Below, one piece after another: positions 5,682-12,078 of a stretch of DNA of 12,215 nucleotides. The translations under genes and the position numbers were made by a program. The notes under the pieces were generated by a model. That model worked only from the letters and a program-made list of their open reading frames with translations. It was not told where the DNA came from and did not search any database. Position 1 is the stretch's first letter; every line of letters starts with the position of its first letter. Source of the stretch: Candidatus Faecivivens stercoravium (lineage in GTDB: Bacteria; Bacillota; Clostridia; Oscillospirales; Ruminococcaceae); the NCBI GenBank assembly GCA_018712425.1, contig DVHA01000319.1, positions 1-12,215 on the forward strand. Reading direction: 5' to 3'.

Positions 5682-6311
5682 ATGGAAAACGTAAAGATTA
5701 TGGACCATCCGCTGATCCAGCACAAGATCTCCCTCCTGCGGGATTCCAACACCTCCTCCAAGGAGTTCCGGGAGCTGGTGAGCGAGATCGCGATGCTGAT
5801 GTGCTTTGAAGCGACCCGCGACCTGCCGCTGAAAGAGGTCGAGATCGAGACCCCGGTCGGCACCGCCCGCTGCAACATCCTCAACAACGTCAAGATCGCC
5901 TTCGTCCCGATCCTCCGGGCCGGCCTCGGGATGGTCGAGGGGATGCTCCAGATGATCCCGGCGGCCAAGGTCGGCCACATCGGCATGTACCGCGACCCCG
6001 ACACCCTCATCCCCGAGGAGTATTACTGCAAACTGCCGCCCGACATCGCCCGCCGGGACGTCTACGTCCTCGACCCGATGCTCGCGACCGGCGGTTCGGC
6101 CGTCGGCGCCGTCAACATCCTCAAAAAAGCCGGCGCCAAGAACATCAAGCTCCTCTGCGTCATCGCCTGCCCCGAAGGCCTCCGCGCCTTCACCGAAGCC
6201 CACCCCGACGTCCAGCTCTTCTGCGGCACCGTCGACAAGGGCCTCAACGAGGAAGGGTACATCGTCCCCGGCCTCGGCGACTGCGGCGACCGCATCTTCG
6301 GCACCAAATAA
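5682..6311 (+). CDS. upp: Uracil phosphoribosyltransferase
   Basis: Upp salvages uracil by converting uracil and PRPP to UMP. The 209-residue product has normal family length and all expected segments: HPLIQHKISLLRD near the N-terminus, ETPVGTA, FVPILRAGLGMVEGM, the PRPP-binding loop VYVLDPMLATGGSA (about residues 127-140), and the uracil-binding C-terminal segment GYIVPGLGDCGDRIFGTK. The ribosome site is modest (GAAAGGAACTAGGG before the ATG). It probably once formed, or still forms, a transcription unit with rpiB, but 233 bases of hairpin-rich repeat now separate the two. A clean terminator follows. Identity is secure. Confidence 0.96.
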   Translation: MENVKIMDHPLIQHKISLLRDSNTSSKEFRELVSEIAMLMCFEATRDLPLKEVEIETPVGTARCNILNNVKIAFVPILRAGLGMVEGMLQMIPAAKVGHIGMYRDPDTLIPEEYYCKLPPDIARRDVYVLDPMLATGGSAVGAVNILKKAGAKNIKLLCVIACPEGLRAFTEAHPDVQLFCGTVDKGLNEEGYIVPGLGDCGDRIFGTK

Positions 6312-6323
6312 ATAGGATTGTCG

Positions 6324-6354
6324 CGGCCCCGCTGTTTGAGTGGGGCCGTTTTTT
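6324..6354 (+). terminator. Intrinsic terminator of upp
   Basis: CGGCCCCGCT (6324-6333) pairs with AGTGGGGCCG (6339-6348), loop GTTTG, followed by TTTTTT (6349-6354). Confidence 0.9.
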
Positions 6355-6383
6355 CCACGGAATGATTTTTGTCTGAGTATTGA

Positions 6384-6550
6384 ATGTTTATTTCGCTGCC
6401 CTTAAGGCAGCGACCAAGGGTTCCCCTTGGATGGGACCAAGTTTCACTTGGATGGACCAGGACCCTCGCGGGCCCTGGACCCGCTGTTCGACGCGGCCGC
6501 ATCACCCGTCCCAAACGCATGAGACCGGCCGTGGGAGGCCGGTCTTCGGA
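6384..6550 (+). repeat. Interspersed hairpin repeat R2, copy 1
   Basis: A 167-base element made of consecutive hairpins: CGCTGCC/GGCAGCG (6394-6412), CCAAGGG/CCCTTGG (6414-6430), CCAAG/CTTGG (6437-6451), an eight-pair stem 6457-6478, a variable section, and a terminal GACCGGCC/GGCCGGTC (6523-6544) preceded by AAACGCATGA and followed by TTCGGA. The reverse complement of 10160-10327 matches it almost base for base over the first 100 bases. Open frames through it give similar Trp/Pro-rich peptides in both copies, but this follows from DNA identity and there is no ribosome site. Confidence 0.85.
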
Positions 6551-6626
6551 CGTCCATGGCCGGTCGGTGCGTTTTCATAACAAACATGATTTTCCGTGGT
6601 TTTCCCGTGAAAGGAAAGGAACCTGC

Positions 6627-7445
6627 ATGATCATCGACTTTCACACCCACTGCTACCCCGACGCCGTCGCCGCCCACGCGATGGCGGCGATGACCGGTGC
6701 GGCAGAAGCCTGTCCGGAGGCGTCCGGCCTCCGCCCGGAGGCGGACGGGACGCTCGACCACCTCCGCCGGAACGTCCACGCCGCGGGGGCCGACTATTTT
6801 GTCCAGCTCTCGGTCGTCACCGCCCCCCGCCACCAGTATAACGTCAACCAGTTCGCCCTGAAGGTCAATGCCCTCCCGGACGCCTTTTCCTTCTGCGGCG
6901 TCCACGGGGCGGCCTCCGACTCGCTGGAGGAGCTGGAGCGGATGTACGACGCGGGTATCAAGGGGGTCAAGCTCCACCCGGACGAGCAGATGATCGACCT
7001 CGCTGACAAAAAGATGTACCCGGTTTACGACCTGATTTCCGACCTCGGCCTGCCGGTTGTCATCCACACCGGCTTCGACCCCTTTTCCCCCGACCACGCC
7101 CACGCCTCCCCCGACCAGATTTTAAAGGTCCGGGCCGATTTCCCGAAACTCCGGCTGATCCTCGCCCACCTCGGCGGCTATCTCGACTGGGATGCCGCCG
7201 AAGAGCTGCTGGCGGGGAAGGGGATGCCGATGGATACCGCCCTCGCGACCGCCGGGCTTCCCCCGGAACAGGCGGTGCGGATCATCCGCAAAAACGGCGC
7301 CGAAAACGTTTTCCTCGGCAGCGACAGCCCCTGGGCCACCACCGCCCACGCCCTCGACTACCTCTTAAAGCTCCCCCTCACCGACCGGGAGAAGGAACTG
7401 ATTATGGGGGAGAACGCCGCGAGGCTTTTAGGGCTGATGCCCTAA
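6627..7445 (+). CDS. Amidohydrolase family protein (Amidohydro_2 type)
   Basis: The 272-residue soluble protein is a TIM-barrel metal-dependent hydrolase or decarboxylase. Metal and catalytic positions are visible in order: IDFHTH (residues 3-8, His-x-His after strand 1), KGVKLHPDEQ after a central strand, VVIHTGFD, LILAHLGG, and FLGSDSPW with the terminal Asp. This pattern is that of the PF04909-like amidohydrolases (related to aminocarboxymuconate decarboxylase) rather than TatD, although both share the barrel. The start is the ATG at 6627, which directly follows AAAGGAAAGGA; the open frame extends further upstream only because it runs through repeat R2. No substrate can be assigned. The gene converges on the ZIP gene, with a hairpin array between. 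Confidence 0.85.
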   Translation: MIIDFHTHCYPDAVAAHAMAAMTGAAEACPEASGLRPEADGTLDHLRRNVHAAGADYFVQLSVVTAPRHQYNVNQFALKVNALPDAFSFCGVHGAASDSLEELERMYDAGIKGVKLHPDEQMIDLADKKMYPVYDLISDLGLPVVIHTGFDPFSPDHAHASPDQILKVRADFPKLRLILAHLGGYLDWDAAEELLAGKGMPMDTALATAGLPPEQAVRIIRKNGAENVFLGSDSPWATTAHALDYLLKLPLTDREKELIMGENAARLLGLMP

Positions 7446-7449
7446 AGCA

Positions 7450-7761
7450 GTGAAATTCGTCTCTTCGAGACGAGTGAAATTGGCCTTCGGCCAGTGAAAT
7501 TGCGCTCCGCGCAGTGAAATTTGTCCCTGCGGGACAAGTTAAGGTATCGCTTCGCGATGATTTAAAAAGCTTCCCCGGCAGGTACTCTAAAACTCTTCCG
7601 CCACACCTTCCGGAAAGTCCGAGCCCGATTTTCTTCCTTACCTGCCAGAAATATTTTAAATCAAAGGCCGCTTGCGGCCTACCTTCACTCGCCGCAGGCG
7701 AATTTCACTGCCCCGCAGGGGCAATTTCACTTTTCACTCGTCCCATCGGGACGAATTTCAC
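7450..7761. repeat. Mirror-image array of small hairpins with a constant GTGAAAT linker
   Basis: Left arm: linker GTGAAAT at 7450, 7474, 7494 and 7514, each followed by a different short perfect hairpin: 7457-7473 (TCGTCTC/GAGACGA), 7481-7493 (TGGCC/GGCCA), 7501-7513 (TGCGC/GCGCA), 7521-7537 (TTGTCCC/GGGACAA); a fifth, 7546-7558 (ATCGC/GCGAT), follows. Right arm, inverted: hairpins 7665-7680, 7689-7701, 7709-7723 and 7738-7754, with ATTTCAC after the last three (7702, 7724, 7755). The middle is itself an inverted repeat: TGATTTAAAA (7558-7567) with TTTTAAATCA (7654-7663), and GGCAGGTA (7577-7584) with TACCTGCC (7639-7646). It fills the gap between two convergent stop codons and contains no gene. 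Confidence 0.85.
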
Positions 7762-7765
7762 CCTT

Positions 7766-8548
7766 TCACCCCAGCGCCACGTCCAGCACCATCATCAGCA
7801 AAAACCCCGCCATTACCGAAAGCGTCCCGAAATCGGCGTGGACGTCCAGGTGGGCCTGGGGGATCAGCTCCTCGACCGCCACATACAGCATCGCCCCGGC
7901 GGCGAAGGCCAGCAGCCACGGCATCAGCGGCCCGATAACCCCGTAGACCAGCACCACTAAAATCCCGAACACCGGCTCGACCGCCCCCGACGCCACCCCC
8001 CGCAGGAAGGCTTTCCGCCGGGAAAACCCCTCCTGCCAGAGCGGCAGCGAGACAGCCGCCCCCTCGGGGAAGTTCTGGATGCCGATGCCGAGGGCCAGCG
8101 CCATCGCGCCCGAAAAATCGCCGCCCCCCGCCGCCAGCGCGAAGGAGAGCCCGACCGCCATCCCCTCCGGGATATTGTGGAGGGTCACCGCCAGCGTCAG
8201 AAGCGTCGTCCGCTTCCAGCTGGCCTTCACCCCTTCCGGGCCGCCGGCGTCGGGATGGAGGTGAGGGATGAAGCGGTCGAGCGCCATCAAAAACCCGACT
8301 CCCATCGCCATCCCGCCCCCGGCGGCGAGCCACCCGGGGACCGGCCCGCCCTCCGCCCGTTCGATCGCCGGCAGCAGAAGGCTAAAGACCGACGCCGCCA
8401 GCATAATCCCGGCCGCAAATCCGAAGAAGGCCCGCTGGATGCCAATCCCCACCTTATGCCCCAGGACCAGCACCACCGCCGACCCCAGCGCCGTCATCAA
8501 AAAGGTGAAGCCGGTCCCGCCGGCCGCCATTAAGAGCGCAATCTCCAT
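7766..8548 (-). CDS. ZIP family metal transporter (GufA-like)
   Basis: The 260-residue membrane protein is a ZIP-type divalent metal (probably zinc) importer. The two diagnostic metal-binding helices are clear: LHNIPEGMAVGLSF and GIQNFPEGAAVSLPL, followed by AVEPVFG and the C-terminal YVAVEELIPQAH segment with acidic and histidine residues. The HN-PEG plus QN-PEG pairing is typical of the GufA/ZIP11 branch. A His-containing loop (RFIPHLHPDAGG) separates the third and fourth helices. I chose the ATG at 8548, because GGGAAAGGG lies about ten bases upstream; the frame stays open further, but the extension is Gly/Ala-rich and lacks a ribosome site. The stop codon TGA is formed at the edge of the hairpin array. 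It is divergent from nrdG, with 79 bases between start codons. The metal is inferred from the family. Confidence 0.9.
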   Translation of the reverse strand: MEIALLMAAGGTGFTFLMTALGSAVVLVLGHKVGIGIQRAFFGFAAGIMLAASVFSLLLPAIERAEGGPVPGWLAAGGGMAMGVGFLMALDRFIPHLHPDAGGPEGVKASWKRTTLLTLAVTLHNIPEGMAVGLSFALAAGGGDFSGAMALALGIGIQNFPEGAAVSLPLWQEGFSRRKAFLRGVASGAVEPVFGILVVLVYGVIGPLMPWLLAFAAGAMLYVAVEELIPQAHLDVHADFGTLSVMAGFLLMMVLDVALG

Positions 8549-8627
8549 TTTATCCACACCCTTTCCCGCCAGCATATGCGCCCCCGCGCCCGCCGGTGCG
8601 GAACCCCTGCCCAAAAGGAGTACCCCG

Positions 8628-9176
8628 ATGAACTACGCCAACATCAAAACCTGCGATATCGCCGACGGCCCCGGCGTCCGTGTGAGTCTCTTCGTCTCCG
8701 GCTGCACCCACCACTGCAAAAACTGCTTCAACCCCGAGACCTGGGATTTCGCCTACGGCGACCCGTTCACCATTGCTGTGGAGGAGCGGCTGCTGGAAGA
8801 ATGCGCGCCCTCTTATATCGCCGGGCTGACCCTCCTCGGCGGCGAGCCGATGGAGCCGGAAAACCAGCGGGCGCTGCTGCCGTTCCTCCGCCGGTTCAAG
8901 GCCCGCTGCCCCGAAAAGACCGTCTGGTGCTACTCCGGCTACACTTATGAACAGCTGACCGGGGAGGGTTCCCGCTGCCGCTGCGAGGCGACCGACGGGA
9001 TGCTGTCGCTTATCGACGTGCTGGTGGACGGGGAATTTGTCCAGGCGCTCTACGACATCACCCTCCGCTTCCGCGGCAGCTCCAACCAGCGGCTGATCGA
9101 CCTTCCAAAGACCCGGGCGGCGGGGGAGGTTGTCCTCTGGGACGACGGCAAGGTCTATTCCAGCCACGAGATGTAA
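8628..9176 (+). CDS. nrdG: Anaerobic ribonucleoside-triphosphate reductase activating protein
   Basis: NrdG is the radical-SAM enzyme that installs the glycyl radical on NrdD, allowing deoxyribonucleotide synthesis without oxygen. The 182-residue product has the N-terminal segment DIADGPGVRVSLFVSGC, the radical-SAM cluster motif CTHHCKNC (CxxxCxxC, about residues 26-33), LLGGEPMEPEN as the SAM-contact GGE segment, VWCYSGYTYEQL, and VLVDGEFV before a C-terminal RFRGSSNQR segment, all typical of NrdG. The start is fixed by AAAAGGAG seven bases before the ATG; the longer open frame upstream overlaps the divergent ZIP gene. No nrdD lies next to it, which is less usual. Pyruvate-formate-lyase activases are longer and are a poorer fit. 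Confidence 0.93.
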   Translation: MNYANIKTCDIADGPGVRVSLFVSGCTHHCKNCFNPETWDFAYGDPFTIAVEERLLEECAPSYIAGLTLLGGEPMEPENQRALLPFLRRFKARCPEKTVWCYSGYTYEQLTGEGSRCRCEATDGMLSLIDVLVDGEFVQALYDITLRFRGSSNQRLIDLPKTRAAGEVVLWDDGKVYSSHEM

Positions 9177-9178
9177 AA

Positions 9179-9192
9179 CGAATGTTTGTTCC
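9179..9192. promoter_or_regulatory. Possible LexA (SOS) box
   Basis: CGAATGTTTGTTCC just after the nrdG stop differs by one base in the left half-site from the Gram-positive LexA/DinR pattern GAAC-N4-GTTC (here GAAT-GTTT-GTTC). An AT-rich TTATTATAC (9201-9209) follows. No good -35/-10 pair with proper spacing was found, so the site could be chance. Confidence 0.3.
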
Positions 9193-9285
9193 TTATACTT
9201 TTATTATACGGCCATTTTTCCGATTTGTCAATGGAGAACTCGAAAATTTATTCGGCATAAATGCAGGCAGAAAGCGGGTGATCGG

Positions 9286-10056
9286 ATGAAAATCTGGTGT
9301 GCGGCGGAAGAAGGGAAGCGGCGGTACCGGCCATTTTGGATGCTGGCGGGAGGATTCGGCCTGCTCCTCCTCTGTATGCTGATTGCCGCCGGGTCGGCTA
9401 TCCTCGCGCTTTACAGCCGGTACGGGGCCTGGGTTTCCCTCGGCGGCTGCGTCCTGGCCGTCGCCGTCGGGGTGGCGCTGGCTTCCCGGCTGGGGAGCTG
9501 GTCGGCCGAAGGGAACACCCTTTTCTGGCTGGACGATGAAGACCGGCTGTTCGCCCTCGATACCCGGGACGGCGCGCCGGACGGCCGGGGCTTTTATGCC
9601 CTGCTGGCCCAGGAGAAGGCCGCCGCCCGCCGGATGCGGAAGGCGCGCCAGCAGCTGGAAGCGGGGCAGGACCCCGGCGGGGTGGAACTGCTGGCGGTGC
9701 TGCGGGTGACGCTGCGGCGGCGGGGCCGGACGGTGCGGTGCAGTGTCCGGTACCCCAACGGTGGCACCGGCGAACAGAGCTTTTTCCTCCCCGACCGGAT
9801 GGACGGGGCTGAGGAGCTTCTGAACATCCTCGACCGGAAGCGGCGGGGAGAAGGCCCGGAGGTGCGGACGAGCCGCTGGCCGGCCGTGACAGCGGTTTCG
9901 GGGTTTGCCCTCGCCGTTTTCATCCTCCTGTGCGTCTTCAGCCATCCGGCCGTGGGGCAGCTGCCGGAAGGGATCTACTTCCCGTCCCTCGGCGGCGGGT
10001 TTATCGCCTTCTGTGTGCTCGTTTATGCGCTTCTTAAGCACCGCCGCGGGGAATAA
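9286..10056 (+). CDS. Unrecognised four-helix membrane protein
   Basis: I do not recognise this 256-residue protein. It has two N-terminal membrane segments (about residues 18-40 and 45-66), a soluble middle of about 135 residues and two C-terminal membrane segments (about 200-221 and 230-250). The middle begins with a strand-rich stretch (GNTLFWLDDEDRLFALDT), then an Ala/Arg-rich helix (AAARRMRKARQQLEAG), a strand pair (AVLRVTLRRRGRTVRCSVRYP) and a segment (SFFLPDRMDGAEELLNILDR) resembling the PH-like domains found between membrane helices in some bacterial proteins. Many positive residues suggest the middle is cytoplasmic. The ATG at 9286 is the only sensible start; its ribosome site (GCGGGTG) is weak. 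It stands alone between nrdG and a strong hairpin. Composition is like its neighbours, so recent transfer is not indicated. Confidence 0.7.
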   Translation: MKIWCAAEEGKRRYRPFWMLAGGFGLLLLCMLIAAGSAILALYSRYGAWVSLGGCVLAVAVGVALASRLGSWSAEGNTLFWLDDEDRLFALDTRDGAPDGRGFYALLAQEKAAARRMRKARQQLEAGQDPGGVELLAVLRVTLRRRGRTVRCSVRYPNGGTGEQSFFLPDRMDGAEELLNILDRKRRGEGPEVRTSRWPAVTAVSGFALAVFILLCVFSHPAVGQLPEGIYFPSLGGGFIAFCVLVYALLKHRRGE

Positions 10057-10073
10057 TGGGCGAAAAAACATTA

Positions 10074-10108
10074 AAACCGGCCTGAACCGGCACCGGTTCG
10101 GCTGGTTT
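10074..10108. terminator. Long hairpin after the membrane protein gene
   Basis: About sixteen pairs with one bulged T: arm 10074-10090 (AAACCGGCCTGAACCGG) and arm 10093-10108 (CCGGTTCGGCTGGTTT). On the plus strand only TTTAA follows, so termination rightward may be inefficient. On the minus strand TTTTAATGTTTTTT follows, a better U-tract, although no minus-strand gene lies there. Confidence 0.6.
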
Positions 10109-10159
10109 AAGTGTGGTTCTATAATAACAATATAAGCTTTCCAATCGTCTAATCCACGT

Positions 10160-10327
10160 TCCGAAGACCGTTCGCTTGACGAACGGTCTTATGCGTTTGG
10201 AGCGGGAGGCACGGCCGCGGCGGGCTGCGGGTCCAGGGCCCGCGAGGGTCCTGGTCCGTCCAGGCGAAGCTTGGTCCCATCCAAGGGGAACCCTTGGTCG
10301 CTGCCCTTAAGGCAGCGAAATAAACAT
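10160..10327 (-). repeat. Interspersed hairpin repeat R2, copy 2 (inverted relative to copy 1)
   Basis: Read on the minus strand this element parallels copy 1: CGCTGCC/GGCAGCG, CCAAGGG/CCCTTGG, a changed third stem, the same CCAGG...CCTGG stem with TCGC loop, a diverged section, AAACGCATAA, then a terminal hairpin and TTCGGA. The terminal stem is GACCGTTCG/CGAACGGTC (10166-10188 on the plus strand) in place of GACCGGCC/GGCCGGTC in copy 1, so the pairing is kept while the sequence changes. It sits between the orphan membrane protein and the rRNA methyltransferase gene. Confidence 0.85.
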
Positions 10328-10342
10328 CCCATACTCTAAAAC

Positions 10343-10357
10343 GAGGTGACTCCATTG
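10343..10357 (+). promoter_or_regulatory. Ribosome site that selects a TTG start
   Basis: GAGG (10343-10346) lies eight bases before TTG (10355-10357). The in-frame GTG at 10346 overlaps this site and cannot use it, so TTG is the better start for the methyltransferase. Confidence 0.7.
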
Positions 10358-11182
10358 CCCAATATCATCCCTCTTCACTCCCTTTCCGACCCGGCCCTTG
10401 GCCTTTTCACCCGCCTGACCGAAGCCCAGCTGCGCAATCGCCTGGAGCCGGAAAAGGGGATCTTCATCGCCGAAAGCCCGAAAGTCATCCGCATCGCCCT
10501 CGACGCCGGCTATGAGCCGGCCGCCTTCCTGATGGAGCGCAAATGGATCGACGGCCAGGCGTCCGACATCCTCGCCCGCTGCGGCGATACCCCCGTTTAC
10601 ACCGCCGGGCGGGAACTGCTGGAACAGCTGACCGGCTACGCCTTGACCCGCGGCGTCCTCTGCGCGATGCGCCGCCCCGCCCTCCCTTCGGTGGAAGAAG
10701 TCTGTAAGGGCGCCCGCCGGATCGCCGTCCTGGAGGATATCGCCGACGCGACCAACGTCGGCGCGATTGTCCGCTCCGCCGCCGCCCTCGGGATGGACGC
10801 GCTGCTGGTGACCCCCTGCTGCTGCGACCCGTTAAACCGCCGGGCGGTGCGGGTCAGCATGGGTACCGTCTTCCAGATCCCCTGGACCCGTTTGGGGTCC
10901 GCCCCGTCCGACTGGCCCCATCCCGGGCTGGAAACCCTGCGGGCCCTGGGCTTTCAGACGGCGGCGATGGCCCTGCGGGAGGACTCGGTCAGCATGGACG
11001 ACCCCCGCCTCCTCTCGGAGGAAAAGCTCGCCGTCGTCCTCGGCACCGAAGGGGACGGCCTTTCCTCCCACACCATTGCCGCCTGCGACTACACCGTCCG
11101 CATCCCGATGGCCCGCGGCGTCGACTCGTTAAACGTCGCCGCCGCCAGCGCAGTCGCCTTCTGGCAGCTGCGGGCGCGGTAA
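10355..11182 (+). CDS. TrmH/SpoU family RNA 2'-O-ribose methyltransferase
   Basis: This 275-residue enzyme belongs to the SPOUT superfamily that transfers a methyl group from SAM to a ribose 2'-OH of rRNA or tRNA. The N-terminal third (about residues 1-100) is the RNA-binding substrate domain (KGIFIAESPKVIRIALDAG). The C-terminal catalytic domain starts at RRIAVLEDIADATNVGAIVRSAAALGMDAL (motif 1, with the conserved Asn and Arg), continues with VVLGTEGDGLS (motif 2) and ends with IPMARGVDSLNVAAASAVAFW (motif 3), which form the trefoil-knot SAM site. The start is TTG at 10355, set by a GAGG site. A TATAAT box at 10120-10125 could be its promoter -10, but no convincing -35 was found and repeat R2 would lie in the leader. 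The RNA target cannot be told from sequence; 23S rRNA is usual for this group. Confidence 0.92.
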   Translation: MPNIIPLHSLSDPALGLFTRLTEAQLRNRLEPEKGIFIAESPKVIRIALDAGYEPAAFLMERKWIDGQASDILARCGDTPVYTAGRELLEQLTGYALTRGVLCAMRRPALPSVEEVCKGARRIAVLEDIADATNVGAIVRSAAALGMDALLVTPCCCDPLNRRAVRVSMGTVFQIPWTRLGSAPSDWPHPGLETLRALGFQTAAMALREDSVSMDDPRLLSEEKLAVVLGTEGDGLSSHTIAACDYTVRIPMARGVDSLNVAAASAVAFWQLRAR

Positions 11183-11197
11183 ACTTCCCATACAGCC

Positions 11198-11241
11198 AAA
11201 ACGCCCCTTCCGGAAAGCCAAGGCTCCGGAAGGGGCGTTTT
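11198..11241. terminator. Strong bidirectional terminator
   Basis: Seventeen perfect pairs (11198-11214 with 11225-11241), with AAAA at one end and TTTT at the other and a small internal GCC/GGC helix. It sits between the convergent methyltransferase and DUF6198-type genes and can serve both. Confidence 0.9.
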
Positions 11242-11255
11242 CCCTATTCTCCTGT

Positions 11256-11927
11256 TCAGGCATGATTGCGCCCGCTGTGGTCAAACACCGACACAAAAGC
11301 CACATGCCGGTCAAGCGCTTCGCCGATGATGCCAATGGCCTTTCCCATCGTCAGCGCCGCAATCACCGTACCGGCCCCGAGCCCCATGATCCTGCCGAGG
11401 CAGATAAAGGTGAGGCACACGGTAACCAGAAGGCAGATGACATCGAAGGCAATTTTGATCCGGCTGTACCGTACTTTTGCAATCGCCGCCAGTTCCCGCG
11501 GGAAGAGGTCGGTAGGGGTAATCGGCATCCGGCAGCGGTTGGAGAGCGCAATGCCAAAGGCGATCAGCAGGTAGCTGACTGCAAAATACAAAACGTCCAG
11601 CGGCAAACTCTGGGGCAGCAGCTGCACCCAGGACTCGTGCAGGTCGACAAATATCCCGAAGCAGAACCCGACGGCAAAGCTGAGCAGGTACTCCGGCACA
11701 ATTTTCCGCCGCAGGACAAACAGGCTTGCAATCAGCAGCCCCTGGAAGATGTAGGTCCAGGTGCCGAGGGAGAGCTGCGGCAGCACCTCCGAAAAGGCGT
11801 AGGGGACACTGGAGATGGCCGAGATGCCCGACTGTGACTGAAGCATCAGGACGACCCCAAAACTGTTGATGATGACAGCGAAGACGAGGGCCAGCTCCCC
11901 CCGCAGGACTTTGCGCGGTTTTTCCAT
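11256..11927 (-). CDS. YczE/DUF6198-type integral membrane protein
   Basis: The 223-residue protein has about five to six membrane helices and no enzymatic motif. The N-terminal pattern (FGVVLMLQSQSGISAISSVPYAFS, with the G-x-S-x-I-S-S-V-P-Y core) followed by LSLGTWTYIFQGLLI, LRRK and FCFGIFVDL strongly recalls the YczE/YyaS/YitT-like group now called DUF6198. These are widespread in Firmicutes and of unknown function; a transport role is only a guess. The ATG at 11927 is preceded by AAAAAGG at about ten bases. It is divergent from the XRE regulator (149 bases between starts), so the regulator could act on it, although the visible operators overlap the regulator's own promoter and no clear minus-strand promoter was found. 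Confidence 0.8.
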   Translation of the reverse strand: MEKPRKVLRGELALVFAVIINSFGVVLMLQSQSGISAISSVPYAFSEVLPQLSLGTWTYIFQGLLIASLFVLRRKIVPEYLLSFAVGFCFGIFVDLHESWVQLLPQSLPLDVLYFAVSYLLIAFGIALSNRCRMPITPTDLFPRELAAIAKVRYSRIKIAFDVICLLVTVCLTFICLGRIMGLGAGTVIAALTMGKAIGIIGEALDRHVAFVSVFDHSGRNHA

Positions 11928-11995
11928 AGAATATAGCCTTTTTGCCGATTTTTTTCACCATTCCCATGTAATATTGGAAAATCTGCGCCTGCCCC

Positions 11996-12024
11996 TTGAC
12001 AAACCCGGCCGGATCTGGTAATAT
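11996..12024 (+). promoter_or_regulatory. Sigma-A promoter of the XRE regulator
   Basis: A perfect TTGACA (11996-12001), 17-base spacer, and TAATAT (12019-12024). The -10 overlaps the first operator palindrome. Confidence 0.85.
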
Positions 12025-12054
12025 GAAGTAAACTTCATGAAGCGTACTTCATAT
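12021..12054. promoter_or_regulatory. Double operator: two abutting 14-bp palindromes
   Basis: TGAAGTAAACTTCA (12024-12037, perfect dyad) is directly followed by TGAAGCGTACTTCA (12038-12051). With three flanking bases on each side, the left half 12021-12037 and the right half 12038-12054 are reverse complements at 15 of 17 positions. The block covers the -10 and the predicted transcription start, the classical place for autorepression by the downstream regulator. Confidence 0.85.
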
Positions 12055-12061
12055 TAGAAAA

Positions 12062-12078
12062 AGGAGGTGGCCGGCATC
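12062..12078 (+). promoter_or_regulatory. Ribosome site pointing to an ATC start codon
   Basis: AGGAGG (12062-12067) is followed after eight bases by ATC (12076-12078), exactly where a start codon should be. The in-frame GTG at 12067 overlaps the site, and the next in-frame GTG (12088) is 20 bases away. Confidence 0.6.

Noticed and set aside
6384..6580. Similar short peptides encoded in both R2 copies (a Trp/Pro-rich protein family)
   Set aside because: The similarity follows from near-identical DNA; the terminal part differs in sequence but keeps base pairing, so selection is on structure rather than on protein. No ribosome site is present.
7450..7761. CRISPR array
   Set aside because: The constant part is only seven bases, the variable parts are self-complementary hairpins of 5-7 bp rather than 30-base spacers, and the two halves are in opposite orientation.
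8549..8614. Longer N-terminus for the ZIP transporter
   Set aside because: The extension is Gly/Ala-rich, lacks a ribosome site and approaches the nrdG ribosome site; the ATG at 8548 has GGGAAAGGG upstream.
6384..10327. Composite transposon bounded by the R2 copies
   Set aside because: No transposase is encoded between them, the enclosed genes include housekeeping nrdG with host-like composition, and no target duplication was recognised.
10346..10354. GTG start for the TrmH-family methyltransferase
   Set aside because: The GTG overlaps the GAGG ribosome site, whereas TTG at 10355 is properly spaced from it.
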